From a filamentous cyanobacterium Phorm 6 (lineage in GTDB: Bacteria > Cyanobacteriota > Cyanobacteriia > Cyanobacteriales > Microcoleaceae): 57,707 bases of DNA. The notes below the pieces were generated by a model. The model was not told the origin of the DNA. It saw only the letters and a program-made list of their open reading frames with translations, and searched no databases. Every line of letters starts with the position of its first letter. Within the stretch, counting starts at the first letter, position 1. Location: assembly GCA_003003725.1 (NCBI GenBank), contig PVWI01000002.1, positions 1 through 57,707 on the forward strand. The letters run 5' to 3'. This document shows positions 50,649-57,707 of this stretch, piece by piece. A program made the translations under genes and the position numbers.

Positions 50649-53600
50649 CTATAACTTTACCGCAAAACTGGCTATTTTCCACGCTGATATTCTGAAACCT
50701 TTCCCATTGTCTGACTTCTGGGGTAAATTTATGGGTTGTTCTAATAAATTGACAGGCTGACTAATCGCCAAACCCAAATCGCTCTTTAATTCCAACTTAG
50801 CCTCTTCACCATGACACTCGTAACACCGCAAAATCCAAACATTAGCATCATCGTCCGACTGTTTAAACGCCATCAGCGCTAAATTTTGGGCAGACAAATC
50901 CAAGAACTTGCCAACTGCGGGTAAACTCTTGTTGCGATTTTCCCCTAACTGCGGGAATACCTTTACTAGCAGCGGCAAATTCAACTCGTAACCCTGTCGA
51001 ACAGTACCTGCATCTTGCCAATTTCCAGCGTGGGGATAGACTGCACAAGTAAATTCCGAAACTCCTACATCTGCTTGTTCGTCCGGCCAAGTCGAACCCC
51101 GGAGTAAAGTCAGCCGGATTTGATTTGGTTGAATGTCGCAACCGTATTTACAATCGTTGAGCAAACTCACTCCAAAACCGTCATTGCTGATATCAGTCCA
51201 GCGCAAAATCGGTACTTCCCATTTGGCTTTTTCGGCGGGTGTTTGCGGTTTAGTTGTGCGATCGATCGCACCACCGGGAATTTCGCAAGTTACAAAATCT
51301 GCTTCTACATTTAACCCAAAAGCTGCTTTAACCAAAACGTGAGTTTCTTGCCAATCTACAACCGTCTTAATTTTCAGCAGCGGCGAACCTTTTTCTAGCG
51401 TGTAATCTTGGCAAAACTCCGATTTGCCAATTTGCAGAACAACCCGCAAACTCTGCCGTAATTCTCCCCGATCGATCCAACAAATCTCTTTGAGTATGGG
51501 CGCGGGTAATTGATGTTTTTGATAATTCGGATCGATATTCCAAGCATCCCAATATTGACCGTTGTCTTGAAAGGCTTGCAGTTGATTGCCTCCGGCTGCA
51601 TTCAACACTTCTCTATGATTTACTTTATCCCAAATGCTGGATAAATTACCAGTTTCTTGGTCTATTTTTGCCAGAATAAGTTCATTTTCTAAGATGATTT
51701 GTGGGGCGGCAAAATGCGTTTCTTGACAAAGTGCGTTTTTTTGTGCTATACCGTATGTAAGTTTCGATAAATCTGTCTTGTTTTCGGTGTCTGGACTCGC
51801 GCCCGCATTACCCACAGTTTGAGAGTCTTCGCGACACAGCCAAAACACGCGGTAGCCGATCGCCGGAACATCCTCTGCACAAAATAACATGATAAATTGC
51901 GATGGCGGTCGATCGCCCTTAACAACCTGCGAAACCAGCGGCTGTCCCGACAAATCGTAAATTTGCCAAGCTAAACCAGCAGAATCGGGAAGCGGTAGAC
52001 TGACAACCTCAGAGCGCGACCAATTGAGAGGATTAAAAATCAGAATCGGTTGAGCGTCCGGCTGCGGCGGAGAAGGCAGAGAAATTTGAGCAGCGATCGC
52101 ATCTAAAGATTTTAGCAGAATTTGGTGGCAAGCGCGATCGGCCTCGGCAAAGGCTAGATTAGCATCCGCGTAGACTTGGGCGATCGCCGAACCGGGCAAA
52201 ATATCGTGAAACTGGTTAAACAACACTTGTTTCCAAGCCGATTCTAACTCAGATTTCGGATAAACCGCACCCGTGCAAATCGTTGCCAGCGAAGACAACA
52301 ACTCCGCTTGATAGAGCAATTCTTCACAGCGGCGGTTTTGGCGTTTTTGGTCAGCGCGAGTCGTGTAGCAGCCCCGGTGAAATTCTAAATAAAGTTCGTC
52401 CTTCCAAATCGGCAGACTGTCGAGATTTTTGAGTTGCGAGATAGAAGGATTGGCAAATTCTAGCGCCCGCAAATTCCCCTGATTGTCAGATTCTGGAACA
52501 TCATCATTTTCGGGGAAAGTTGCCGCAACTTCCGGCAAAAACTGACTCTCAATCAAAGCCAAATAATCAACCGCCTTGGCAAACTCCATCCTGGGGAAAA
52601 AAGGCGACAATTTCCAGCGTTTCGCCACCTCCAGCATATCGCGAGTCGGGCCGCCGCCGTGGTCGCCAACTCCCGGCAACCAAAGAGCATCTGGCAAATT
52701 AGTTTTAACTTGCCAATCAAAAGCATAACTTGCCATTTTTACAGATTCTATACTTTCGCCGATCGCCCCAGACATCATGCTAAATATTTTAGTACCATCC
52801 AACCCTTCCCACCAAAAAGCACCGTAGGGAAACTCCGTCGAATCATTCCAGCGCAACTTCTGAGTCACAAAATAATCAACACCGCCGCCGCGCAAAATCT
52901 GAGGTAATTGCCATCCAAAACCAAAAGTATCCGGTAGCCAAGCCACCCGCATCAATTCCCCAAACTTTTCCTTTGCGTAGCGCTGTCCGTAAACAACTTG
53001 TCGCACCATTGACTCAGCAGAAATCAAGTTTAAATCCGGTTCAACCCACATCCCGCCGACAACTTCCCAACCTCCGACAGCCACCTGTTTTTGAATCGCT
53101 GCAAACAAGTCCGGGCGGTGCTCTTCCAGCCAAGCATAAAGCGCCGGAGTTGAATGGCAGAAAATCAAATCGGGAAACTCCGATTGCAGCTTCAATACCG
53201 ACTCAAAAGTTCGTTCTGCCGCTTCCCAAGTTTCCGGGACAGGCCACAGCCAAGCTAAATCTAAATGAGCGTGACCGACCAAATAGATTTTACTTGTATA
53301 TATAGATTTCGCGCCGCTTTCTCCTATATATATAGATGTACTGTTTTGATTATCTCCAACCTGAGAAACTGCATTTCCTCTTCCCTCTGTGTTCTCTGTG
53401 GCCTCTGCGGTTAAATCATCTAACTCCCCAGAAAAAGATTTAATGTTGAGATTTTCACCTATATATATAGATGTACTGTACTGATTTTCTCCAACCTCAA
53501 AAACTCGATCTATTCTTCCCTCTGTGTTCTCTGTGGCCTCTGCGGTTAAATCATCCAACTCCCCAGAAAAAGCCTGCAGATACCCAAGTAAATTGTGCCG

Positions 53601-54317
53601 CAAAACCGACAGAGAGCGATCGAACTTGGCGCGATTCGGCAAAGCCGACCAATCAATCAAATTAACCGCCAAATCAATCTCAGATTTTAGCAAATTTCCC
53701 TTGACAAACCAGGGATGATTTGCTATATTTTTGGTGGGGAGGTATTGGGAATTTTTATTTTCTGAATTACCAGCTAGGGATTTTTGCAAAATCTCTAATT
53801 CGTCGGCCACAAAACCCGGATCGAAACAAGCAGAGTCTGCCGCTTCGTACAAGCAAATCGATCGCACTAAAGCACCGCTATCGTGGCCTGGACTTACTAA
53901 CCGCAACATCACCCAAAATTCATCGCCAGGATTGACCGACGCACTCAACAAAACTCGATCGGCACAATCAAACAAATCACCTTGTCCGACCAACTCCCCG
54001 CCGACAAAAATCTGAGCATCTTCGGCCCACCAAGTCAAGCCCAACAGCAACCGCAAACCAACCACAGGATAGCCGTGCAAATTGTTAGGAACGACAAAGT
54101 GCTGTCCCAAATAAATAACTTGCTTCCCAGAAGGCCAAGCAATATGTCCTTTCCCGTTAAGTTCGGCAACTGGGCCGTTACAAATACCTACCGAACCCGC
54201 CACCTGATCACAATCGCAGTACCTCCAGCCAGACTGAACCTCCACTTGACTGAGGCGGCGCAACTTCTCTACAACTTCAGAAATATTATTGCTAGCGGGT
54301 GTCACAGAAGCGTTCAT
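50649..54317 (-). CDS. GH38 alpha-mannosidase
   Basis: The 1222-residue protein has an N-terminal beta domain (about 1-250), a GH38 catalytic barrel from about 345, then the middle helical and C-terminal beta domains. Catalytic motifs are intact: IYLVGHAHLDLAWLWPVPE (metal His/Asp), WLPDTFGFGWQLPQILRG (nucleophile Asp), FVTQKLRWND and WLPGVGDHGGGPTRDML. It would trim terminal alpha-mannose residues from glycans. The 250-332 segment is not family-like: it contains two copies of FSGELDDLTAEATENTEG, each translated from the dispersed CCGCAGAGG repeat. No signal peptide is seen, so it is cytosolic. Confidence 0.92.
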   Translation of the reverse strand: MNASVTPASNNISEVVEKLRRLSQVEVQSGWRYCDCDQVAGSVGICNGPVAELNGKGHIAWPSGKQVIYLGQHFVVPNNLHGYPVVGLRLLLGLTWWAEDAQIFVGGELVGQGDLFDCADRVLLSASVNPGDEFWVMLRLVSPGHDSGALVRSICLYEAADSACFDPGFVADELEILQKSLAGNSENKNSQYLPTKNIANHPWFVKGNLLKSEIDLAVNLIDWSALPNRAKFDRSLSVLRHNLLGYLQAFSGELDDLTAEATENTEGRIDRVFEVGENQYSTSIYIGENLNIKSFSGELDDLTAEATENTEGRGNAVSQVGDNQNSTSIYIGESGAKSIYTSKIYLVGHAHLDLAWLWPVPETWEAAERTFESVLKLQSEFPDLIFCHSTPALYAWLEEHRPDLFAAIQKQVAVGGWEVVGGMWVEPDLNLISAESMVRQVVYGQRYAKEKFGELMRVAWLPDTFGFGWQLPQILRGGGVDYFVTQKLRWNDSTEFPYGAFWWEGLDGTKIFSMMSGAIGESIESVKMASYAFDWQVKTNLPDALWLPGVGDHGGGPTRDMLEVAKRWKLSPFFPRMEFAKAVDYLALIESQFLPEVAATFPENDDVPESDNQGNLRALEFANPSISQLKNLDSLPIWKDELYLEFHRGCYTTRADQKRQNRRCEELLYQAELLSSLATICTGAVYPKSELESAWKQVLFNQFHDILPGSAIAQVYADANLAFAEADRACHQILLKSLDAIAAQISLPSPPQPDAQPILIFNPLNWSRSEVVSLPLPDSAGLAWQIYDLSGQPLVSQVVKGDRPPSQFIMLFCAEDVPAIGYRVFWLCREDSQTVGNAGASPDTENKTDLSKLTYGIAQKNALCQETHFAAPQIILENELILAKIDQETGNLSSIWDKVNHREVLNAAGGNQLQAFQDNGQYWDAWNIDPNYQKHQLPAPILKEICWIDRGELRQSLRVVLQIGKSEFCQDYTLEKGSPLLKIKTVVDWQETHVLVKAAFGLNVEADFVTCEIPGGAIDRTTKPQTPAEKAKWEVPILRWTDISNDGFGVSLLNDCKYGCDIQPNQIRLTLLRGSTWPDEQADVGVSEFTCAVYPHAGNWQDAGTVRQGYELNLPLLVKVFPQLGENRNKSLPAVGKFLDLSAQNLALMAFKQSDDDANVWILRCYECHGEEAKLELKSDLGLAISQPVNLLEQPINLPQKSDNGKGFRISAWKIASFAVKL
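53323..53571. repeat. Tandem 135-base duplication containing dispersed repeats, inside the alpha-mannosidase gene
   Basis: Two units start with CCTATATATATAGATGTA (53323 and 53458), each followed by TCTCCAACCT, then CCCTCTGTGTTCTCTGTGGC-CTCTGCGGTTAAATCAT and AACTCCCCAGAAAAAG. Offset is 135 bases (45 codons), so frame is kept. Confidence 0.9.
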
Positions 54318-54500
54318 TTTTAGCTAAAATAGGAATTGCGTAGGAATCAGGATCGGAATCGAACCGCGCAGGCGCAAAGGACGCGAAGAAATAAGGGTTT
54401 CAGAGGGTTTGAAACTGCGGTTAATATCTGGCTTTGATTTTACAGCAATTTTTGGCAATTCCGGCGCGAATCTCAAATCAACTATTCAATAATTAAACTT

Positions 54501-56462
54501 ATGTCTAACGGTTACTACGGCCCATACCAAAGCCGAATATTAAATTTTATATCCAAACAGTCCCGTCAAGTCGCTGATAATTGCGATCGAACTTGGCGAC
54601 AAATTAAACAAACAACCCTCAGCAGTACCCAAATTCTACTTTATCCAGCTTACTTGCTGGTGCAAAGTTCCCGAATGTTGACCAGGCAATTGCGGGAATC
54701 GAGTCAAAAAGTAGATTTACCCGAATTGCAAAAAGATGTCGGGGACGAAAATCCCGACTTGCTACAAAATTGGGATGAGGGGGAAATGTCGGAAAGTTCG
54801 ATCGGCAAAATCCTGCACCTAGCCGAAAATTTGCTAAATGCGTCACAAACTGCCAAAACTTTAGCCAGCGTCCCGCTGTTAATAAATCAGACAAATCCAA
54901 CAACGGAGAAACCTGCTAGGGGTTTGCTTCCAGCCATCAATTTTTTGACTGGAAAAACCACCAAACATCAAACAACTTCCGCCTTAGAACATCCGCTGGC
55001 CAAAACTCAATTAGACAGCAAACCAAAAGTTAGCGCAATTGCGACTTTCATTCCGGCGCGCACTTTAGTTTTGGTGGGAAGAGAAAATCAGGTTTTAGAT
55101 ATTTTGACACCCCAACAGCAGGAACTGCTGGAAAATCGGATAACTTGGGAAGTCGCCAACAACGGGCCGGAACGGCGGCACATTGCCCAAAAAGAATTAA
55201 AGTTTAATCTCGGTTTGGAGTCGGCTGCTAAAAAATCTCAGTTAGCGCCGGTGCGTCGTTTTTGGGAATTGATGGCTTGGCTGCAGACAAGTCCGGTTGC
55301 GGTGAAAAGAAATCAGTTTGGAGAATCAATTTTCGCAGTCAAAAAATTGATCGACCGCAACGCTATTTTACTCCAAAAAGCCACAGCGCAGATGGCTGCT
55401 GCGACAACCGCACCGCAGTCGATTGCTCAATCAAATTCCACCGATGACAATACCCCAAAATTAGAAACTAATTTTAACAGCAAGCTCGATCGAGCAGCCA
55501 ATCCTCTCTCCTTTGTCACATTACTCGATCGCGCCGCCCTCAACCTCGAAGAATTTACCGTCCCCCCAGCCGCCAAAACCACCGCAGCCAATCCAGAAGT
55601 CAAATTTGATACATCAGTCGCGCAAACCAATTTAGGTCTTACCGCCCGCGAAATCCTGGAAAAATACGCTCAAAACATCGAAAAAATGATTTGGTCATCA
55701 GTAGACCACCTGCTGGGAAAAGAAACAGCAGCCAGTGATAGTACGGAAAAGTCCGTAGCAATTCGGTATTATTTGCAACAGCAAGGACAGCTAGAGAAAA
55801 CCGAAAACAGCCAGGAGGTCGATCGACCTTGGTTGAATTGGCAAGACTTATTCGGGGAACCAGGGCCGCAGCAGTCGATCGAGGGCAGTTCCGAACCCGA
55901 CGGCGCAACAGATGAAATCTCTATATCACAAAACAGCTCAAAAGTCAAGGATAAAATGGCAGAAGGTCGATCGACCGCCGTCTCAATGTCGCCCTACCCC
56001 AAATCAATTCACCGCCTGCTCGCCGGACTCAAGCAGAGCTTGCTAGCACCAGAGTCAAAAAGTCAACCCCAAAAAGCCTCAAATTTAGCAGTAACTCAAA
56101 AAAATAGCCCTGCACCCGCAACACCATCAACCCCTGGGGGGACACAGGAAACCCAAGTGCCAAAATACACAAACCCCAACACCGCGCCAAACAGCCAATC
56201 CCCAACAGCAATCACCCAGCAAACCAGCAAATATACCCCAACAGCCACAGCGGCCCAACCAACAAATCGCAGCGTCCCGCCCGAAGACGAATACTTAGAA
56301 ACAAAAGCAGAATCAATGGGTTACATTAAACACCCGTTAGAACAAGTCCTCGAATGGCTCGACCTACTCATGCTGCGACTAGAAAACATCCTAGAGCAAG
56401 CCTGGAACTGGGCAAAAATCAACTTGCCAACAATCCTCCAAACCAAAGATAAAATTGAGTAA
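54501..56462 (+). CDS. Large uncharacterised protein, unrecognised family
   Basis: I do not recognise this 653-residue protein. The N-terminus (about 1-75) is basic and amphipathic (RILNFISKQSRQVADNCDRTWRQ) with a hydrophobic ILLYPAYLLV. About 190-300 forms a folded-looking segment with IPARTLVLVGRENQVLDIL, ENRITWEVANNGPERRHIAQKEL and RRFWELMAWLQTSPVAVKR. The middle and 500-590 are Ser/Thr/Pro/Gln-rich and probably disordered. A conserved-looking C-terminus (about 605-645) reads YLETKAESMGYIKHPLEQVLEWLD and MLRLENILEQAWNWAKI. There is no signal peptide. It lies 75 bases upstream of psbI on the same strand and could be cotranscribed. Its coding quality (length, codon use) is sound. Confidence 0.75.
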   Translation: MSNGYYGPYQSRILNFISKQSRQVADNCDRTWRQIKQTTLSSTQILLYPAYLLVQSSRMLTRQLRESSQKVDLPELQKDVGDENPDLLQNWDEGEMSESSIGKILHLAENLLNASQTAKTLASVPLLINQTNPTTEKPARGLLPAINFLTGKTTKHQTTSALEHPLAKTQLDSKPKVSAIATFIPARTLVLVGRENQVLDILTPQQQELLENRITWEVANNGPERRHIAQKELKFNLGLESAAKKSQLAPVRRFWELMAWLQTSPVAVKRNQFGESIFAVKKLIDRNAILLQKATAQMAAATTAPQSIAQSNSTDDNTPKLETNFNSKLDRAANPLSFVTLLDRAALNLEEFTVPPAAKTTAANPEVKFDTSVAQTNLGLTAREILEKYAQNIEKMIWSSVDHLLGKETAASDSTEKSVAIRYYLQQQGQLEKTENSQEVDRPWLNWQDLFGEPGPQQSIEGSSEPDGATDEISISQNSSKVKDKMAEGRSTAVSMSPYPKSIHRLLAGLKQSLLAPESKSQPQKASNLAVTQKNSPAPATPSTPGGTQETQVPKYTNPNTAPNSQSPTAITQQTSKYTPTATAAQPTNRSVPPEDEYLETKAESMGYIKHPLEQVLEWLDLLMLRLENILEQAWNWAKINLPTILQTKDKIE

Positions 56463-56537
56463 TCTTTAGCCTATGATAAAAAAAGTTGCACTCGCAGCAA
56501 TCAGCTCAGTATTAAACCATCTTTGGAGTCTCCCACA

Positions 56538-56654
56538 GTGCTAACCCTCAAAATCGTAGTTAATGTAGTTGTCCTATTTTTTGTTTCCCTGTTCGTATTT
56601 GGATTTTTGTCCAATGACCCAGCCCGGAACCCCAACCGCAGAGACATGGAATAA
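56538..56654 (+). CDS. psbI: Photosystem II reaction-centre protein PsbI
   Basis: A 38-codon frame from GTG 56538 translates to [20 protein letters not shown] then [18 protein letters not shown]. This is PsbI almost end to end: MLTLKI start, one transmembrane helix ending FVFGFLS, then DPARNP-RRD. PsbI is a one-helix subunit next to D1 and CP43 in photosystem II that stabilises the core. GGAG at 56525-56528 precedes the GTG by 9 bases. Compared with the usual KIAVYIVV, this copy has KIVVNVVV, with Asn at the normally aromatic position 9. Confidence 0.95.
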   Translation: MLTLKIVVNVVVLFFVSLFVFGFLSNDPARNPNRRDME

Positions 56655-56674
56655 GCCAGCTATCTGGGCCGCTA

Positions 56675-56704
56675 GTTCGGGGGCCGACACCGCAGCCCCC
56701 GAAC
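56675..56704 (+). terminator. GC-rich hairpin after psbI
   Basis: GTTCGGGGGC (56675-56684) pairs perfectly with GCCCCCGAAC (56695-56704), 20 bases past the stop. There is no T-run, so it may stabilise or process the transcript end rather than terminate by itself. Confidence 0.55.
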
Positions 56705-57148
56705 CAGGGCGCGAAGCCACAAAAATGAGTAAATCAACACTTGACCTCGCACCACCAGCGAGGTTATCTTGTGGCAAAACAAAGCCGTTTGCTAGGAAAT
56801 ATTCGCTGATTCCCGCGAAACATCTGTTTATTCAGTTGACAGTTGACAGTTGACAGTTGACAGATGAGAGCGACCTCTACAATGTAGAAGGAAGAGGATT
56901 GGAGCAATGAATAATCTTCTTTTAATTTCTTCCCACAAGGGTTCCGGCTTTAAACCAATTCTTTCTGGTAAGCAACCAAGTTTCTGAGGATGAGTCGGTT
57001 AGCTGCGAGGCATACCTGAAGATTTCCGGTTAACCTGGAAACGCTGCCTGTTAAATGCAAAAATTTTGATGATAAATTGTCCGCTATAAAAAACCCTCTA
57101 AAATCTAAAATCTAAAATCTAAAATCGGATGACTCACCTGTTGTAACT
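56705..57148. other. Intergenic region with CAGTTGA and AAAATCT repeats
   Basis: A small hairpin ACCTCGC...GCGAGGT is at about 56743-56763. A CAGTTGA heptamer array is at 56834-56863 and AAAATCT heptamers at 57100-57126. No gene is visible. Confidence 0.6.
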
Positions 57149-57707
57149 ATGCCATATCCGGTACCGCCGCCCGAACCACCTGCCATCATCTACATCGCGA
57201 AACCAAAGAAAGCAGCCCTAACTGTCGCAGCCAGTGATGGAGACACCCCCAGCAACTCCGTAGAAACACCGGAACCAAGTTCAGAAATCGTTCAGCCACC
57301 CCAGCAACCGGCCCAAGTAGAAGAAGCAGCACTCCTCGATACCGCCCCAGCCAGCAACCAACAGCCTCCAGAAATCGCACACCCTCCAGCCACAGTCGAA
57401 AGCGACGAAGCAGTAGCGGGATTTGGACACCCGGTTGCTGCGGAAAAACCCGAAACTCCAGCAGCTAAGCAAGATTCCTCATTTACTGCTTACCAGTTAG
57501 GTTCGGTAGAAAATGCTGTGGCAGCTCGGAATCGCCAAAAAATAGCAGGGGAGCAGAGAAAAGAGGACAAGAATGCGCTAAAACCGCAAGAAAGTTGGTA
57601 TCAGGCCCAAGGCCGACAGTTAGAAGAGAACGCTCCCGTACCAACAGAGATTCCCGTTCCAGAACCGGGGCTGGAACAGCCTCCCACCGAGCAGCAACAG
57701 TTCGAGA
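57149..57707 (+). CDS. Proline/glutamate-rich protein, 3' truncated by window end
   Basis: From ATG 57149 the frame stays open to the window end (186 codons seen). It starts MPYPVPPPEPPAIIYIAKPK and continues as a disordered Pro/Glu/Gln/Ala-rich chain with repeated EP and PP pairs, followed by QDSSFTAYQLGSVENAVAAR and EIPVPEPGLEQPP. Only an N-terminal linker is visible. Cyanobacterial DUF3769 (LptD-like) outer-membrane proteins begin in a similar way, but this is a weak guess. A shadow frame on the minus strand is ignored because its translation is cysteine- and tryptophan-rich without motifs. Confidence 0.7.
   Translation, partial: MPYPVPPPEPPAIIYIAKPKKAALTVAASDGDTPSNSVETPEPSSEIVQPPQQPAQVEEAALLDTAPASNQQPPEIAHPPATVESDEAVAGFGHPVAAEKPETPAAKQDSSFTAYQLGSVENAVAARNRQKIAGEQRKEDKNALKPQESWYQAQGRQLEENAPVPTEIPVPEPGLEQPPTEQQQFE

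Noticed and set aside
54350-54420. GGTTCGATTCC on the minus strand resembling a tRNA T-loop
   Set aside because: Only three of five stem pairs form, and no other tRNA parts are present.

Overview
The window reads as chromosomal DNA of a filamentous cyanobacterium, probably an Oscillatoriales/Microcoleus-like organism. The evidence is two tiny photosystem II genes (psbY, psbI), many copies of the cyanobacterial HIP1 octamer GCGATCGC, cyanobacteria-typical families (DUF928, DUF3531, CHASE2, a RodZ-like protein, an SPY/OGT-type glycosyltransferase), and abundant short heptameric tandem repeats. I found no rRNA, tRNA, CRISPR array or intact transposase gene.

Layout. 1-2.2 kb: a decayed [2Fe-2S] ferredoxin-like gene, then a NarL/LuxR-type response regulator. 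2.2-6.4 kb: a LabA-like NYN protein, leuA, a SAM methyltransferase and a DUF104/PIN antitoxin-toxin pair. 6.4-11.6 kb: hisC, a glycerophosphodiester phosphodiesterase, a phytase-like lipoprotein, a secreted TPR protein and a GNAT acetyltransferase. 11.8-16.3 kb: an ABC exporter, a small membrane protein, a NurA-domain nuclease and a HAD hydrolase. 16.5-21.1 kb: two tandem DUF928 proteins diverging from a CHASE2 protein and a MinD/ParA-like ATPase. 21.9-30.8 kb: psbY, malQ, a RodZ-like protein and an RsuA/RluB-type pseudouridine synthase (4-base overlap), a DUF2993 protein, cdsA, cbiT and a Lys/Arg-type decarboxylase. 31.2-40.2 kb: two small uncharacterised proteins, ychF, a holin-like membrane protein, DUF3531, a TPR protein, a CbiO-like ATPase, rsmG, a Tat/lipoprotein superoxide dismutase, an aldo/keto reductase and rpiA. 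40.4-50.4 kb: a 1475-residue GT4-TPR-GT41 glycosyltransferase, a 1315-residue PAS/GAF/GGDEF sensor, a truncated anion-permease pseudogene and a cytochrome b561-like protein. 50.6-57.7 kb: a GH38 alpha-mannosidase, an unrecognised 653-residue protein, psbI and the start of a proline-rich protein that runs off the end.

Most genes are housekeeping or scattered single-gene units rather than long operons. The most interesting points are: (1) the second GAF domain of the 1315-residue sensor carries both cysteines of a DXCF-type cyanobacteriochrome, 28 residues apart, upstream of an intact GGEEF cyclase motif, so this may be a light-regulated diguanylate cyclase; (2) two copies of a palindromic, AT-rich element of about 116 bp upstream of unrelated genes; (3) intergenic dispersed repeats found in frame inside the alpha-mannosidase and the decarboxylase, and a wider tendency of repeats to abut or supply stop codons; (4) the DUF928/CHASE2/MinD-like neighbourhood, which looks like an uncharacterised envelope-sensing module. 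All functional statements rest on reading motifs by eye; no database search was possible.
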